A DNA stretch of 64,000 nucleotides from Linnemannia schmuckeri. Lineage: Eukaryota > Mortierellomycota > Mortierellomycetes > Mortierellales > Mortierellaceae. The notes beneath the pieces were generated by a model, which had not been told where the DNA came from, ran no database searches, and worked only from the letters and a program-made list of their open reading frames with translations. Location of the stretch: assembly GCA_029449235.1 (NCBI GenBank), contig JANATG010000001.1, positions 620,001 through 684,000 on the forward strand, given 5' to 3'. A program made the translations under genes and the position numbers. This document shows, in pieces, positions 32,101 to 41,344 of this stretch. Numbering within the stretch: the stretch's first letter is position 1; every line of letters starts with the position of its first letter.

Positions 32101-32978
32101 GCGATAGCAAATTCACCAGTCATTTTTGGCAGGAGCTCCACCGGCTTATGGATGTCAAGCTTGCGATGTCAACAGCCTATCACCCACAGACGGATGGACA
32201 GACGGAAGTTATGAACAAGACACTAGGAATCATGCTGCGCGCCTTTATCGATGAAAAGCAGACTAACTGGGACACCCTCCTCCCTGCAGCAGAATTTGCC
32301 TACAACAACTCCGTCCACCACTCAACCGGCCATTCACCTTTTTTCCTCAACACTGGACAACATCCCCGCATCCCCGCCACCCTCCTCTCCCACACTGACA
32401 GCAACGTCCCCAGCGTCCATGACTATCTGGATCAGCAAGCAACGGCACTAATTTTTGCCCAGGATGCACTGCAGCGAGCTCAGGATCATCAAAAGGAACA
32501 AGCCGACAAGAGACGACGCGACCATGACTACAAAGTTGGCGACAAGGTCCTTCTCAGTGCAGAGAACATTACCATGCCAGCCGACAGCGGACTCAGCTCG
32601 GACAAGCTCAAGCCTCGTTTTATTGGACCATTCACCCTACTGGAGCAACGATCACCAGTTACCTTCCTCGTCGACTTACCCCCCTCCTACAACATCCACA
32701 ATATCTTTCACGTCGATCTTTTTCGCCACTATATTGAGTCACCACTTACATTCGGCCGCCGAACACCAGCACCACCACCACCTGTCGTCGTCGAAGGCAC
32801 CGAGGAATACGAGGTCGAATCCATTCTACGATACAGAAAGTACCGGCGACAGCACCAGTTCCTCGTTGCTTGGAAAGGTTACGGACGTGAGGATCAGACA
32901 TGGGAGCCAGCTGCCAACCTGGAAAATTGCCAAGACCTGGTCAACGCATTCAAAAAGGACCATGGGATCGTTTTTTAA
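29079..32978 (+). CDS. pol: Retrotransposon Pol (PR-RT-RNaseH-IN-chromodomain)
   Basis: One open frame of about 1300 codons, -1 relative to gag, overlapping it by 49 nt; expressed presumably as Gag-Pol. Domains in order: a linker; a pepsin-type protease core with active site LIDGGAEG near 29553 (Gly in place of the usual Ser/Thr after Asp); reverse transcriptase with LDLLSGYHQ, VPFGLTNAP and YLDD at 30633-30644; RNase H with ETDASG near 31077 and YTDHATL; integrase with an HHCC finger (GHFG.. to CEKCQ, about 31720-31830) and the DDE triad in VTMDFI, VSDRDSKF and DGQTEVMNK; GPF-type region (RFIGPFTLL); and a C-terminal chromodomain (EYEVESIL, FLVAWKGYGREDQTWEP, about 32805-32965). No stops or frameshifts. 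The catalytic residues I can check are present, apart from the odd protease motif. Confidence 0.95.
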   Translation, partial: RGQSPNRPVGKCPQQLGAVQDPVAEIPSLCPSGEGSDHTPELSRKEKNEIKLPDRSVNKISNQTQITNSNRDTHSPPTLAPSLDQTSTFDSSHLVSRTSDGPDLDLDTPVVSTTPPTKRQLRRRRQKQLRLCSFSIAEAERQLLTFNCLVSGFPARVLIDGGAEGNVISTSFQKKNNLPRTVINPIPVLLPDGSSSITNHTVNITIERKGYTDNLNPILYPLKKYDLILGKPWLTHINPQINWRTNALHFNHNNTAIEWDCTGFKSNNIQTRTGGRLLTHLHFHTMATLPGSDVFLALVKSSKDLQKDKDNKDKDASALPKRPAMTPEIRAIVEDEFKDVFPDTLPSGLPPDRGDAMKIETDPTADPPFKPVIRLSIAELDELRKQLDDLLAKKFIKPSTSPYGAPVLFVRKKDGTLRMCVDYRGLNRITRKNRHPLPRIDELIDRFRGARYFTKLDLLSGYHQQRIYEPHTHKTAFRCRYGHFEFNVVPFGLTNAPASFSNMMLRVLDPVLDKWVVVYLDDILIYSKTEADHLKHLRSVLELLRKHGLYVKLSKCSFMQEQTEFLGHTISKNGISTSAGLVKAIREWPRPTSIKDVQQFLGLAQFYQTYIDKFADIALPLSELLAGGATFSWDNDKEQAFITLKAAISSAPVLRIFDPDLPTTVETDASGFTIGAVLFQTDANGVSRPVAFTSRKLQPAERNYPTHEQELLAVVHALRTWRYYLDGSHFIVYTDHATLRHFPTQPKLTRRQARWMELLQEYDFDFKYKRGADNTVPDALSRRPDHRTEDPVSPSTEPVEIHSIDIQLEPGVRQRLIEDYQNSPRLSLVYKSCLEGSVPPGYSFHNGLLYYDRRGTVVLAIPQKADICHSLLHDCHDAPIAGHFGFRKTYDKLRRIAYWPNMAKETQLYVDSCEKCQRNKPSQERPAGLLQPLPIPVRRWEVVTMDFITHLPKTPRNHDAITVFVDKLSKHVHFVPSTTTATAPDIARQFFDNVFRHHGMPTTIVSDRDSKFTSHFWQELHRLMDVKLAMSTAYHPQTDGQTEVMNKTLGIMLRAFIDEKQTNWDTLLPAAEFAYNNSVHHSTGHSPFFLNTGQHPRIPATLLSHTDSNVPSVHDYLDQQATALIFAQDALQRAQDHQKEQADKRRRDHDYKVGDKVLLSAENITMPADSGLSSDKLKPRFIGPFTLLEQRSPVTFLVDLPPSYNIHNIFHVDLFRHYIESPLTFGRRTPAPPPPVVVEGTEEYEVESILRYRKYRRQHQFLVAWKGYGREDQTWEPAANLENCQDLVNAFKKDHGIVF
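29106..29151 (+). promoter_or_regulatory. -1 programmed ribosomal frameshift signal (gag/pol)
   Basis: Heptamer G GGA AAT (29106-29112) lies in the X XXY YYZ register of the gag frame. A 5-nt spacer is followed by a perfect 8-bp stem, CAGCAACT (29118-29125) with AGTTGCTG (29144-29151), loop 18 nt. The gag TAG (29125-29127) falls in the stem. The pol frame is the -1 frame and is open from 29079 with no in-frame ATG until well into pol. All elements of a canonical eukaryotic -1 signal are present and correctly ordered. Confidence 0.8.
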
Positions 32979-32988
32979 AAGGGGAAGG
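32977..32988 (+). promoter_or_regulatory. Polypurine tract
   Basis: AAAAGGGGAAGG abuts the right LTR, the expected site for plus-strand DNA priming. The pol stop codon overlaps its left edge. Confidence 0.85.
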
Positions 32989-33086
32989 TGCAACGATTGG
33001 ACCCCCGATTACCTTAATTAGATAAATAGACAACTATTACCAAAATACAAAGACATCTCTTCCTTCCACTCCTTACAAAAGTTGCA
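32989..33086 (+). repeat. Right LTR (98 bp)
   Basis: Same 98 bases as the left LTR with no difference found. It starts TG and ends CA and is followed by the CTGGG duplication. Any transcript initiated here would read into the severed WD40 fragment. Confidence 0.95.
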
Positions 33087-33091
33087 CTGGG
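33087..33091. repeat. Target-site duplication, right copy (CTGGG)
   Basis: Matches 27841-27845. One copy plus the following bases restores the host WD40 frame across the insertion point. Confidence 0.93.
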
Positions 33092-33721
33092 GCTACTTTT
33101 TCGCCGGATGGAAGTCAGATTGCATCTTGCAGTCAAGACAAGACTGTGCGGATATGGAACGCCTATACGGGAGAGGAACTCTTCATTCTAAAGCATTTTG
33201 GAGACATTGACCAAGTGTTCTATAACCCGAACGGTCAGGAACTCATCTCGGTGTCGATAGCAAGCAGCACTCTTTTCAGTTGGGACCCACAGTCTGGCAG
33301 GAGTCTTCCCCAGCCGTACAAGTCCATCGATCCCGATGTTGTCTGTTGCTCACTCTCACCAAGCGGGAAACTGATAGCCACTGGAGCAGAGAATGGGCAG
33401 TTACAGCTCTGGTACCGGACCGTGGGCAACGGGATTGAGGTCAACTGGATCGAGGTCTTGAGGTCGATGACTGGACTCACGTACTCGATCGGGTGGAGGC
33501 AAGGATTTGAATGTATGTACCTGTCGACTGTTGGGTTGGGGACTTTGAGGGTTTGGAAGCTGGAGGAAAAGAAGGATGGGTATGTTTTGCAGTTGCTTTG
33601 GGGGATTGGGTTGAAAGAGCTATCGTTGGTGAATGCGAATCTGGAGGGGATTGTTGGATTGAATCCAGTTGATTTTGAGTTGATGAAGCAGCATGGCGCA
33701 ATGGGTACCCCTCTCGAATAA
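33092..33721 (+). pseudogene. Severed C-terminal WD40 fragment of the NACHT gene
   Basis: About 210 codons continuing, in the same frame, the WD40 blade cut at 27845: ATFSPDGSQIASCSQDKTVRIW, with later blades LISVSIASSTLFSW, CSLSPSGKLIATGAENGQLQLW and a last one near LSTVGLGTLRVW. It ends with NANLEGIVGLNPVDFELMKQHGA, reminiscent of the closing segment of this protein type. There is an in-frame ATG at 33146, so a small orphan protein is possible, but without its own promoter it is best called a remnant. No other lesions are seen, which agrees with a recent insertion. Confidence 0.85.
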
Positions 33722-33984
33722 ACATTTTTCATTGTCCACCGTTGAATGTTTCGCTGGTATGCATCGACGCCACCAAATTCACTGGGTTCAGAGCTTCGTT
33801 TTGCAAGACGAGGAGTATGAATGGTTTATTAACTGATAAGTGCGAATATGCTAAGGAAAAGTGGATGCAAATTTAGATATGAGAATAGCTAATTAGCAAT
33901 CAAAAAGTAATGTTGCTTTGTCCAAACGTGTCTACAAAAAAAACCGACTGTTTAGCTTGTTTTGTGTATTCTTTCTTCCTTCCT
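33722..33984. other. Short convergent intergenic region
   Basis: 262 bp between the ends of the WD40 remnant and the secreted-protein pseudogene. AT-rich, nothing else seen. Confidence 0.5.
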
Positions 33985-35177
33985 TTAGAGATTGGCAAGG
34001 ACAGCGACCTTGATATCCGCAAGAATACCAGCTTCGGACTCCTCACAATCACCCACAACACCTTTCAGAATCGCGCCCAAGTTCAAGCCCAATGCAATTT
34101 CTGCATCCGCCTTGATCTTCAACCCCAAGGCATCAAGCCGGACCTTGATATCGGCCAGAATATCAGTGTCAATGTCGGCGAGGAGGTTCTTGAGATCGAG
34201 TTTGACAGCGGCGGCGATGTCAGCCAGGATTTCGACGTCGACGTCGGCACCGCAGGTGGATTTACATTTGCTGTGAACGAGGGTGTTGACCCTTGCGTGG
34301 ATATCAGTGGAGAGGTCTGTGGAGATGAGGGCATCGACCTTTGTGTCCACGATAGCTATTTTTGTAGGGAAAAAATGGCGAAATGTGTGACCGGATCGAG
34401 AGAAGGTATATAGCATTACATTGAGCGGTTGAGATAGTGTGAAGACAAGGAAGAACATACCCTTGATCTTGAGGCCAAGATCGAGATCAGCCTTCAGGTT
34501 AACGCCCAACTTGAGCGCAACTTTGGCGATAATATCGGCCTTGATGTCCGCAGCGGCGTCAAGGACAATACCCAGATAGGCCTTGAGGATAACGTCGATT
34601 TTAGCGTCAATAACAGTATCCAATTCGATGTGGATGCCAACATCGCTACCGCCGCCGCTACTGTGGTGATCGTTACCGTCACCGCTGTGGTGGTCGTTTC
34701 CACATTCACAAGGAGAGTCATTTCCGTGGCCGTTGTTACCATGGCCGTTGTTACCATGGCCGTTGTTACCATGGCCGTTGTTTCCGTTGGTGGGGGGCTT
34801 AGGGTGGCCATTGTTCCCGTTGGTGGGAAGCTTGGGTGATCATTGTTTCCGTTGGATGGAGGCTTGAGATGTCCACCGTTACCACCCTCATCATCCTCAT
34901 CCTCGCACTCCAAATCATCATCGTCGGAGCGCTTGAACAAATCGCTGGTGGCGGATCCAGTGGACTCGGGCTGGGGGGCTTTGGAGGAGGATAAATCGAC
35001 AGCGTGTTGGGCAATAGGAAGAGCGCCGGTAAGGCCATCCAGGAAGCCGCGGCGCTGGACGAAGCAGTTGCGGGCGTAGAGCTCACGATCGGGTTAAGCT
35101 TGGGGCTTGGGGCAGCTGTGGGAAGCGCATGCGATGGCGGTGATGATTGAGAGGACGATGACTGAGGTGACCTTCAT
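33985..35177 (-). pseudogene. Disabled gene for a small secreted Asp/Ala/Leu-rich protein
   Basis: Reading leftward from ATG 35177, codons 1-17 form a good signal peptide (MKVTSVIVLSIITAIACA), then HSCPKPQA and an in-frame TAA at codon 28. The same frame then continues plausibly (RELYARNCFVQRRGFLDGLTG, later SDDDDLECEDEDDEGG). A second break follows near 34830: a one-base loss shifts the frame in the NGNNGH repeat. The downstream frame then runs on through GHGNN repeats, CECGNDHH and a conserved-looking region (IELDTVIDAKIDVILKAYLG) to a normal intron (34460-34356). The last exon is rich in ADI/KAD motifs (CGADVDVEILADIAAAVKLDL) and stops at 33985. Family not recognised; periodic Asp-Ile-Lys-Ala segments suggest an amphipathic helical protein. 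Two independent lesions argue for a pseudogene, unless assembly errors are responsible. Confidence 0.6.
34731..34785. repeat. 15-bp tandem repeat encoding GHGNN
   Basis: Three to four copies of GTTGTTACCATGGCC (on + strand) within the pseudogene. On the - strand each copy encodes Asn-Asn-Gly-His-Gly. Slippage here fits the nearby frame loss. Confidence 0.85.
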
Positions 35178-37598
35178 GCTTGGATACGAAAAAATGTTAG
35201 AGTGATGGGATTGGATGAGATGGGAGGAGTGTGGAAGGGAGGGTGGGGAAATGCAAGTGAACGGCGGGAAGGAAAGGGGTGGTTGCGGAAGGGAGGATGC
35301 TTTATGAGAGTGGGTCTGCGATATTAAACAAAAAACGGCGCCATGGTTCCCTTTTTATATATCGTCGAAAAGTAAGGGAAGAGAGGGTTGCCCATGAATG
35401 GAACTTTCTTTGTCTGTCTATGTGTCTATGTGCCCCTCTATTACTTCTTCTCTTCTCTACATTTGCGCTCATTTGTGTTCGATCCTTGCCCATTGGCTTT
35501 CGCGTGTAAATGAAAGGGTTTCTGTCTTCTTGAGAGTAAATGGCAGGAAAACAGGACAAAATAGATGCGTGCAGCGTGCCATACCATGCAAAATGCAATG
35601 AAAGACAATCCATGTTGTATGTGCTCCATTTGAGTTTTAAGCTTTGCCCTTGATCTAGGCATCAAAGGGTGGCGCGCATTCAGGAGATAGATGGATGGCA
35701 TGCAAGGGACAAATAAATGAAGAGGCGGAGACACTCGATGACAAAACGTCCTGTTTGTTTGCCGAATCTTAGGAACCTACCCCTTTAATTTTTTGTTTCT
35801 TCAAGTTCACTCTGTTTCTTGGTAAAATTAATTTTGATCGCAGACAGTGGACTCTTTGCTTATTTTTGCACATCGCATTTTTTTTGTTGGCTTTCTTACT
35901 TCCTCGTTATGTCGCCAATTGGTCAGAAAACAACTATGGAAAGAATGGCCAAAGTTGGGTACCTATGTGGAAGAAGAAAAAAGAGAGGGATCCAGGAGAT
36001 ATCCAGGAGTTGACCACCTCCTCAGGAGTAAGCGAAAAAATACAGAAGAGGCTAAGCAAGTTGGTAGTGAGTTAAAATAAGAGTGCCGAGTCAAAAGAGC
36101 TTCCACGGAGAGGGACGCGATCTGGTGTCGTTTTGAGATTGAGGGGGACTATTGCTTCTCTCTAAATGACCGAAAATCGACACACTCATTTATGCCTCTT
36201 TATTTTTCGTGCTGGTTGATTTACCAAGGCTAGTCGTTTTCTTCTTTACAGAGAACCGTCAGCAGTAGCACCAATTATGTCGCTGATGGGCTTTCTGATG
36301 GAGTTATTTCTAGTGTCTTTTTTTGTCTGAATTTATTGATATCGGGCCTCGTTGTAACTGTCTTTTGAGCCTTGCGATGTTCACAGCGCTGTGCCAATTC
36401 ATCCTGGTCAATCATGAATAGAAAAAAATAGCGGTGGGACCCAGTAGGTATGGTAGGCAATGCAACAAGTAGCAGTGATCCATCCCTACAATGGTCCCCC
36501 TGAGTCATTGACGCGTTTTGTTTTCTTCAGGGATAGCCGGGATTATGAGAGACAGCCTTGAATAGAGAGGCGGAAAAGGAGATGCGAGAGGAGAGGGAGT
36601 ACGCGAAAGGACAAAGAAGGAAGAGGATGAAGAGGCGAAAGAAGCGTGGACCAGGAGGCAAATGTGTTGCGATCGGATTGAACGTCAACTTTATTTGAGA
36701 CGAGTGGGGAAGGACTTTGTGGTGTGCCTACTATTTTCTCTTTCCTTTATTTTGGTCCTTTCTTTTCTTTCAACGTTCCTCCGCATCCTTTTCTCTCTCT
36801 TTTTGTTTGTCCGTTTGTGTTTGTCTCTTCTTTGTTAGGGTTGCTATTGACAGACGGTGTTACTATTGACAGATCAACGAAGGTTTGTGTTTGTGTTATG
36901 CTGGGATAGGGAAAAGTCATCTCCATAAGCTCATTTGAGACACGTCGCCAATATCCAACCCTGTATGTGATATTTGTGTGTAGTCAACAACGCGTGGTGA
37001 ACAACGTGCAATGCACACCCATATGTCAATTGGATAGAACATGAAAAAAACAGCCTATGCGGAACTCAGTGGCGTCTCTCTTCTTTGTGAGCATTTTAAT
37101 TATGAACGGCAATTTAAAAACGAAGAGTCAATCCAAAAAAGACGACAGCCGAATAGGGTGGTGAGTGTCTCCCATTAATAGGCTGAATTGAGAGCGAGAG
37201 TGAGAAATGAGCCCTGAAATGGCTGATGCTCGATTTGCCCCTAAGCAAAGTATTCTCCCTCTTCTTTTTCACTCTCTTCTTTTTTTTTTTTTTTTTTTTT
37301 TTTTTCCCCTCTCTTTTTCTCTGTTCTCATTTGCATCATCACTTTCTGCCTTTTTGTTTTCTTTTCTTTCTTTTCTTTCTTTTCTTTCATTTCTTTCTTT
37401 TCTCATTCACTCTTCATCCAACAAAGGCAACTGTAAGCATCACAGGAAGGCTCTGCTAAAACAACAGGATACAGGGGAAACGCTACTTGCTCATTCCAAG
37501 ACTCATCATCACTCTGGAAGAAATCTCATCCTGACAGGAGTAACGACAGACAACCACAACCACAAGCACTGGTTCGTAGAACCCATAAAGATACTACC
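35178..37598. other. 2.4-kb intergenic region, no gene seen
   Basis: No frame with recognisable content on either strand. It includes a T-run near 37277-37305 and pentameric TTTTC repeats (about 37357-37402) forming the pyrimidine-rich leader of the O-mannosyltransferase gene. It presumably holds the divergent promoters of that gene and of the secreted-protein pseudogene. Confidence 0.5.
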
Positions 37599-40500
37599 AT
37601 GAATAACGGTCATAGTTCCGCAGTGGATCAGACCGGAGTACCGGTATATAGAGGAACTCAGGCAGGCAGAGGATCGAGCCTTGTCGATAATAACATCACT
37701 GCACCTGTTGCTTCACGCCAAAGCCTGGACGAGAGCCGCGAACGTCATAATCATGCCCACGGCAAAGTCGTATACTCGAACGATAACGAGGACAGCAGTC
37801 GGTTCACAAAGTTCAAGAGTCGACGCAGCCTGCCCTGGTACCAGAGTCGTGAACTCCAAATCGTTTGTACGATTACGCTGCTATCGTTTATCGTCCGTCT
37901 GTGGGCAATTGATTACCCTACTTCGGTTGTGTAAGTCACTCTGAACGCTGTTTTTGTTTGTTTGTTTGTTTTGAAGGATTCGGGTCCTTTCAATTAATAC
38001 ACAAACAGCACTCCCTTGTACACGAAACTGACATCATTTTTTTTTTTTTTTTTTTTTTTTTTGCGTGAATAGCTTTGACGAGGTGCACTTTGGAGGATTT
38101 GCATCCAAGTATATCAAGAACCAGTTTTTCATGGATGTCCACCCTCCACTTGCAAAAATGCTGATTGCCTTGACCGGCTGGCTCTTTGGCTTGAATCCCT
38201 CTTTCGATTTCAAGGAAATTGGAATGTACGTGTCAATCCGAACAAGCGCCGATTGCTATCGCGCGTCGAATCTCCTCAATCGTCGTACCATCATAATTAT
38301 GATGATTATTGATTTTTTTGAAAGGCCCACAGACGTCGCTTACCTTTTTATTTTGCATTTTATTTTTGAACCCACAATAGCGACTACATAGAGCCAAAAG
38401 TCCCCTATGTTCCCATGCGATTGATGTGTGGAATCATGGGCGTCGCTGTCGTCCCAATGGCGTTCTACACCGTCAGGAATTCGGGACATTCTATCCATGC
38501 CTCAACCCTTGCCGCCCTGCTTGTTCTTTTCGGTGAGTTAAATATGAAAAATGAAACATGGAAACATTACGCATGCATAATGCAATTAGTTCAGTTGTAA
38601 ACCACAAGCAAGCCGCTAATTAGCTGTATTTCTTAATATTCGATTCCGATCTTCCAGAGAACAGTCTGGTTACTCAGAGTCGTCTCATCCTGTTGGACTC
38701 GCCCTTGATCCTGTTCACCGCATTCACTGCTCTTGCCTGGGTCAACTTCCATAACCAGCGCAACAATGCCTTTTCAGACGACTGGTTCATTTGGCTGTTC
38801 CTGACCGGTGTTGGACTCGGGCTTTCGGGAAGTGTCAAGTGGGTTGGACTCTTTATCATTGCGACCATTGGAACCTCAACCATTAATCAGCTCTGGAACC
38901 TCTGGGGCGATCTCAAGGTGTCGCCTCGCGTCTGGCTGAACCACTTTATCGCGCGCGCTGTCTGTTTGATTGTTGTCCCTGTGGCCGTTTACATGTTGAT
39001 GTTTGAGATCCACTTCTTGATCCTCCACAACGGCGGTGATGGAGATGGCTTTATGAGTGCCCCCTTCCAGATGACTCTTGGTCACTCTCTTCAAGACTCT
39101 CCTCTCTGTAAGTTCCATCGATCAACTTCATTTTATTGTTTGTACATTCATGATAATGGAGATGCTAACATTTGTTTGGTTCGTTTTGATACGACTCGTT
39201 AGCTGTGGCGTACGGAGCAAGTGTGTCGATCCGTCATCAGGGCACCAAGGGCGGTTACTTGCACTCTCATGCGTCCGTCTATGAAACTGGAAGCAAACGT
39301 AAGTCACTATCACGGAAAGATCGCAGTGAACTCGTCAACAATGCCAAACTTTTACCTTTAACACGATATGTGGATAATTGGCATTTTGCGTAATAGAGCA
39401 ACAGGTCACTCTTTATCCCCACAAGGATAGCAACAACGACTGGATTATCCAAAAGAGAGACGGTACAGTCCCCGAGGGGCTCGAATATATCCAGCACGGC
39501 GACATTATCCGACTGATGCATACTTCAACCAACAAGCGTCTTCACTCGCACGATCACAAGCCGCCTATGACCGAGGACGAGAACCACTTCGAGGTCAGTG
39601 GATACGGCTATGCGGGATTTGCAGGTGATGCCAACGATGAGTGGCGTGTTGAAATTGTGAAGGGCAAGGATGAGGAGTCGGGCAAGTTCTTGCATACCCT
39701 CAATACCCAGTTCAAGTTGGTTCACACCAACATGAACTGTGATTTGTTTTCGCACAAGGTCAAGTTGCCCAAGTGGGCCTTCGAGCAGCAGGAGGTCACT
39801 TGCATGCGTAGCGCTGTTCTTGCCAAGACTACTTGGGTCATTGAGTCTAATGCTCATGCCAACTGTAAGTGTTTTTTTTTTTTTGACATAGCAGTTTCGA
39901 CTTTGGCAAACCCTCATGGCTCTTTGATCCAATTTTTCTGTCTACTTACTAACCTGGTCGTCCTATGTAAATTCCTACAATAGACCCAAAGGATGTGCGC
40001 ATGGTCAACTACAAGAAGCCTGGATTTCTTGGAAAGTTTTTGGAGTTGAACAAGGTCATGTGGGAGACCAACGCTGGTTTATTGGACTCTCACCCTTACG
40101 ACTCTCGCCCTTCATCCTGGCCTTTGCTCAAGCGCGGAATCAGCTTCTGGGGCAGGGAGCAGAAGCACATCTATTTGGTCGGTAACCCTGTCACCTGGTT
40201 CATGTCGACAGCTGCGATTATCATTTATGTGGCGATTAAAGGACTTTTGTTCCTCCGTGATAAGCGTGGATACAACGACGACTTTAACGGTATGTCTGCA
40301 AAAGAGAGGAAAAGAAAGAAAATACCGCATTGAAAATCATGGATAAGCTGGAACATTGAAATTGAGCGGCAAAATTTACTTTTTTAATTAATTAATTACA
40401 ATCTGTGGTCATTTTTAGGTCTTCGCGAATATTATGAGCTCTCGGGAGGATTCTTCTTCATGGCATGGGTCTACCACTACTTCCCCTTCTTCCTCATGGA

Positions 40501-41116
40501 TCGCCAGCTATTTCTGCACCACTACTTGCCAGCACTCTACTTTGCAATCCTCCTCCTCAGTGTGACCTTTGACCTTATCTGCAGATTTATCCCCAACCGT
40601 GCCCGCCTGGTTGCACTTGTCCTAATCGCCTCGATTGCTATCTACTCCTTCCGTCTCCGGGCGCCCTTGACGTATGGGTCTGAATGGATCCGGTCCGAAT
40701 GCGAGGCGTCCAAGCTTTTGAAGACTTGGGATTATGACTGTAACCAGTATCCGGATAACTATGCCCAGTACGCCGCCAACGCTGCTGCTAAGGTTACTCC
40801 TGTCGAGAGCACCACCACTGTCGGCGAGGAAGCAGCCAATGTCGACTCGTTTGAACGCGGTAATGAACCTCAGGAACAGCAGGCTGTCTCTGAAGGAGAG
40901 GGTCTTGTCGATGCTGCTGCTGCTGGTGTTGTTGGTGCTGCTGCTGCTGCTCCACAAGGAGCTGACGCTGCCGCCGCTGCGGTGGGGACTGAGTATGCTC
41001 AGATCACCGATCCCACGGAATCCGAGATGGCCCGCGATGGAGAAATTGAACCTACGTTTGACTTTGAGGTCCCCGTCGAGGATGACGAGGTCAGCGACAA
41101 CAAGAATGAGGCATAA
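37599..41116 (+). CDS. Protein O-mannosyltransferase (PMT family, GT39)
   Basis: Transfers mannose from dolichol-phosphate mannose to Ser/Thr of secretory proteins in the ER. Eight exons (37599-37930, 38073-38225, 38381-38532, 38658-39107, 39203-39298, 39397-39864, 39984-40289, 40419-41116), 884 aa, all phases consistent. A cytosolic leader of about 90 residues is followed by membrane spans. The first lumenal loop carries the catalytic DE pair in FDEVHFGGFASKYIKNQFFMDVHPPLAK. Next is ENSLVTQSRLILLDSPL, conserved across PMTs. A central MIR domain follows (YLHSHASVYETGSK, QQVTLYPHKDSNNDWIIQ, RLHSHDHKPPMTED, KLPKWAFEQQEVTC). The C-terminal membrane half includes WVYHYFPFFLMDRQLFLHHYLPALYFA. An acidic, Ala-rich tail of about 130 residues is longer than usual. 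PMT1-like and PMT4-like features are mixed in my reading, so I give no symbol. Intron 1 ends in a 26-T tract. Confidence 0.93.
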
Positions 41117-41344
41117 ATGGAATTGATACAGTGGTAAAAATTAAATAAAAGCTATTCTTTACAATTTTTTGTTCTTCATTTTCAGGGGTTTTATTTTACA
41201 TGGACGGCGTAAGACATACAAAGAGAGGGGAAAAGAAACAAACAAACAAAAAAAATGACAAAAGTAACAACTTTTTGTTTCCACAATTGGTGGTGGTCCT
41301 GATGAGAAAAAAAAGGGGGAATGGAACCAGCCAGAGTAGGTTAT

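Larger units (their letters stand above)
27846..33086 (+). mobile_element. Complete Ty3/gypsy chromovirus retrotransposon (5241 bp)
   Basis: Full-length LTR retrotransposon inserted in sense orientation in the WD40 part of the NACHT gene. Parts in order: left LTR 27846-27943; primer-binding site from 27944; gag 27943-29127; -1 frameshift signal 29106-29151; pol open from 29079 to 32978 with protease, reverse transcriptase, RNase H, integrase and chromodomain; polypurine tract AAAAGGGGAAGG just before the right LTR; right LTR 32989-33086. The LTRs begin TG, end CA and I find no difference between them over 98 bp. CTGGG flanks both sides. No frame is broken. The identical LTRs and open genes point to a recent and possibly still mobile copy. 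A C-terminal chromodomain puts it in the chromovirus branch, which in fungi often targets marked chromatin. Confidence 0.95.

Noticed and set aside
29232..32978. Pol as an independently initiated protein starting near 29232
   Set aside because: The codon there is TTG, the frame is open upstream into gag, and a complete -1 frameshift signal lies in the overlap.
33146..33721. WD40 fragment as a separate gene starting at ATG 33146
   Set aside because: It is the exact in-frame continuation of the NACHT gene after removal of the element and one target duplication.
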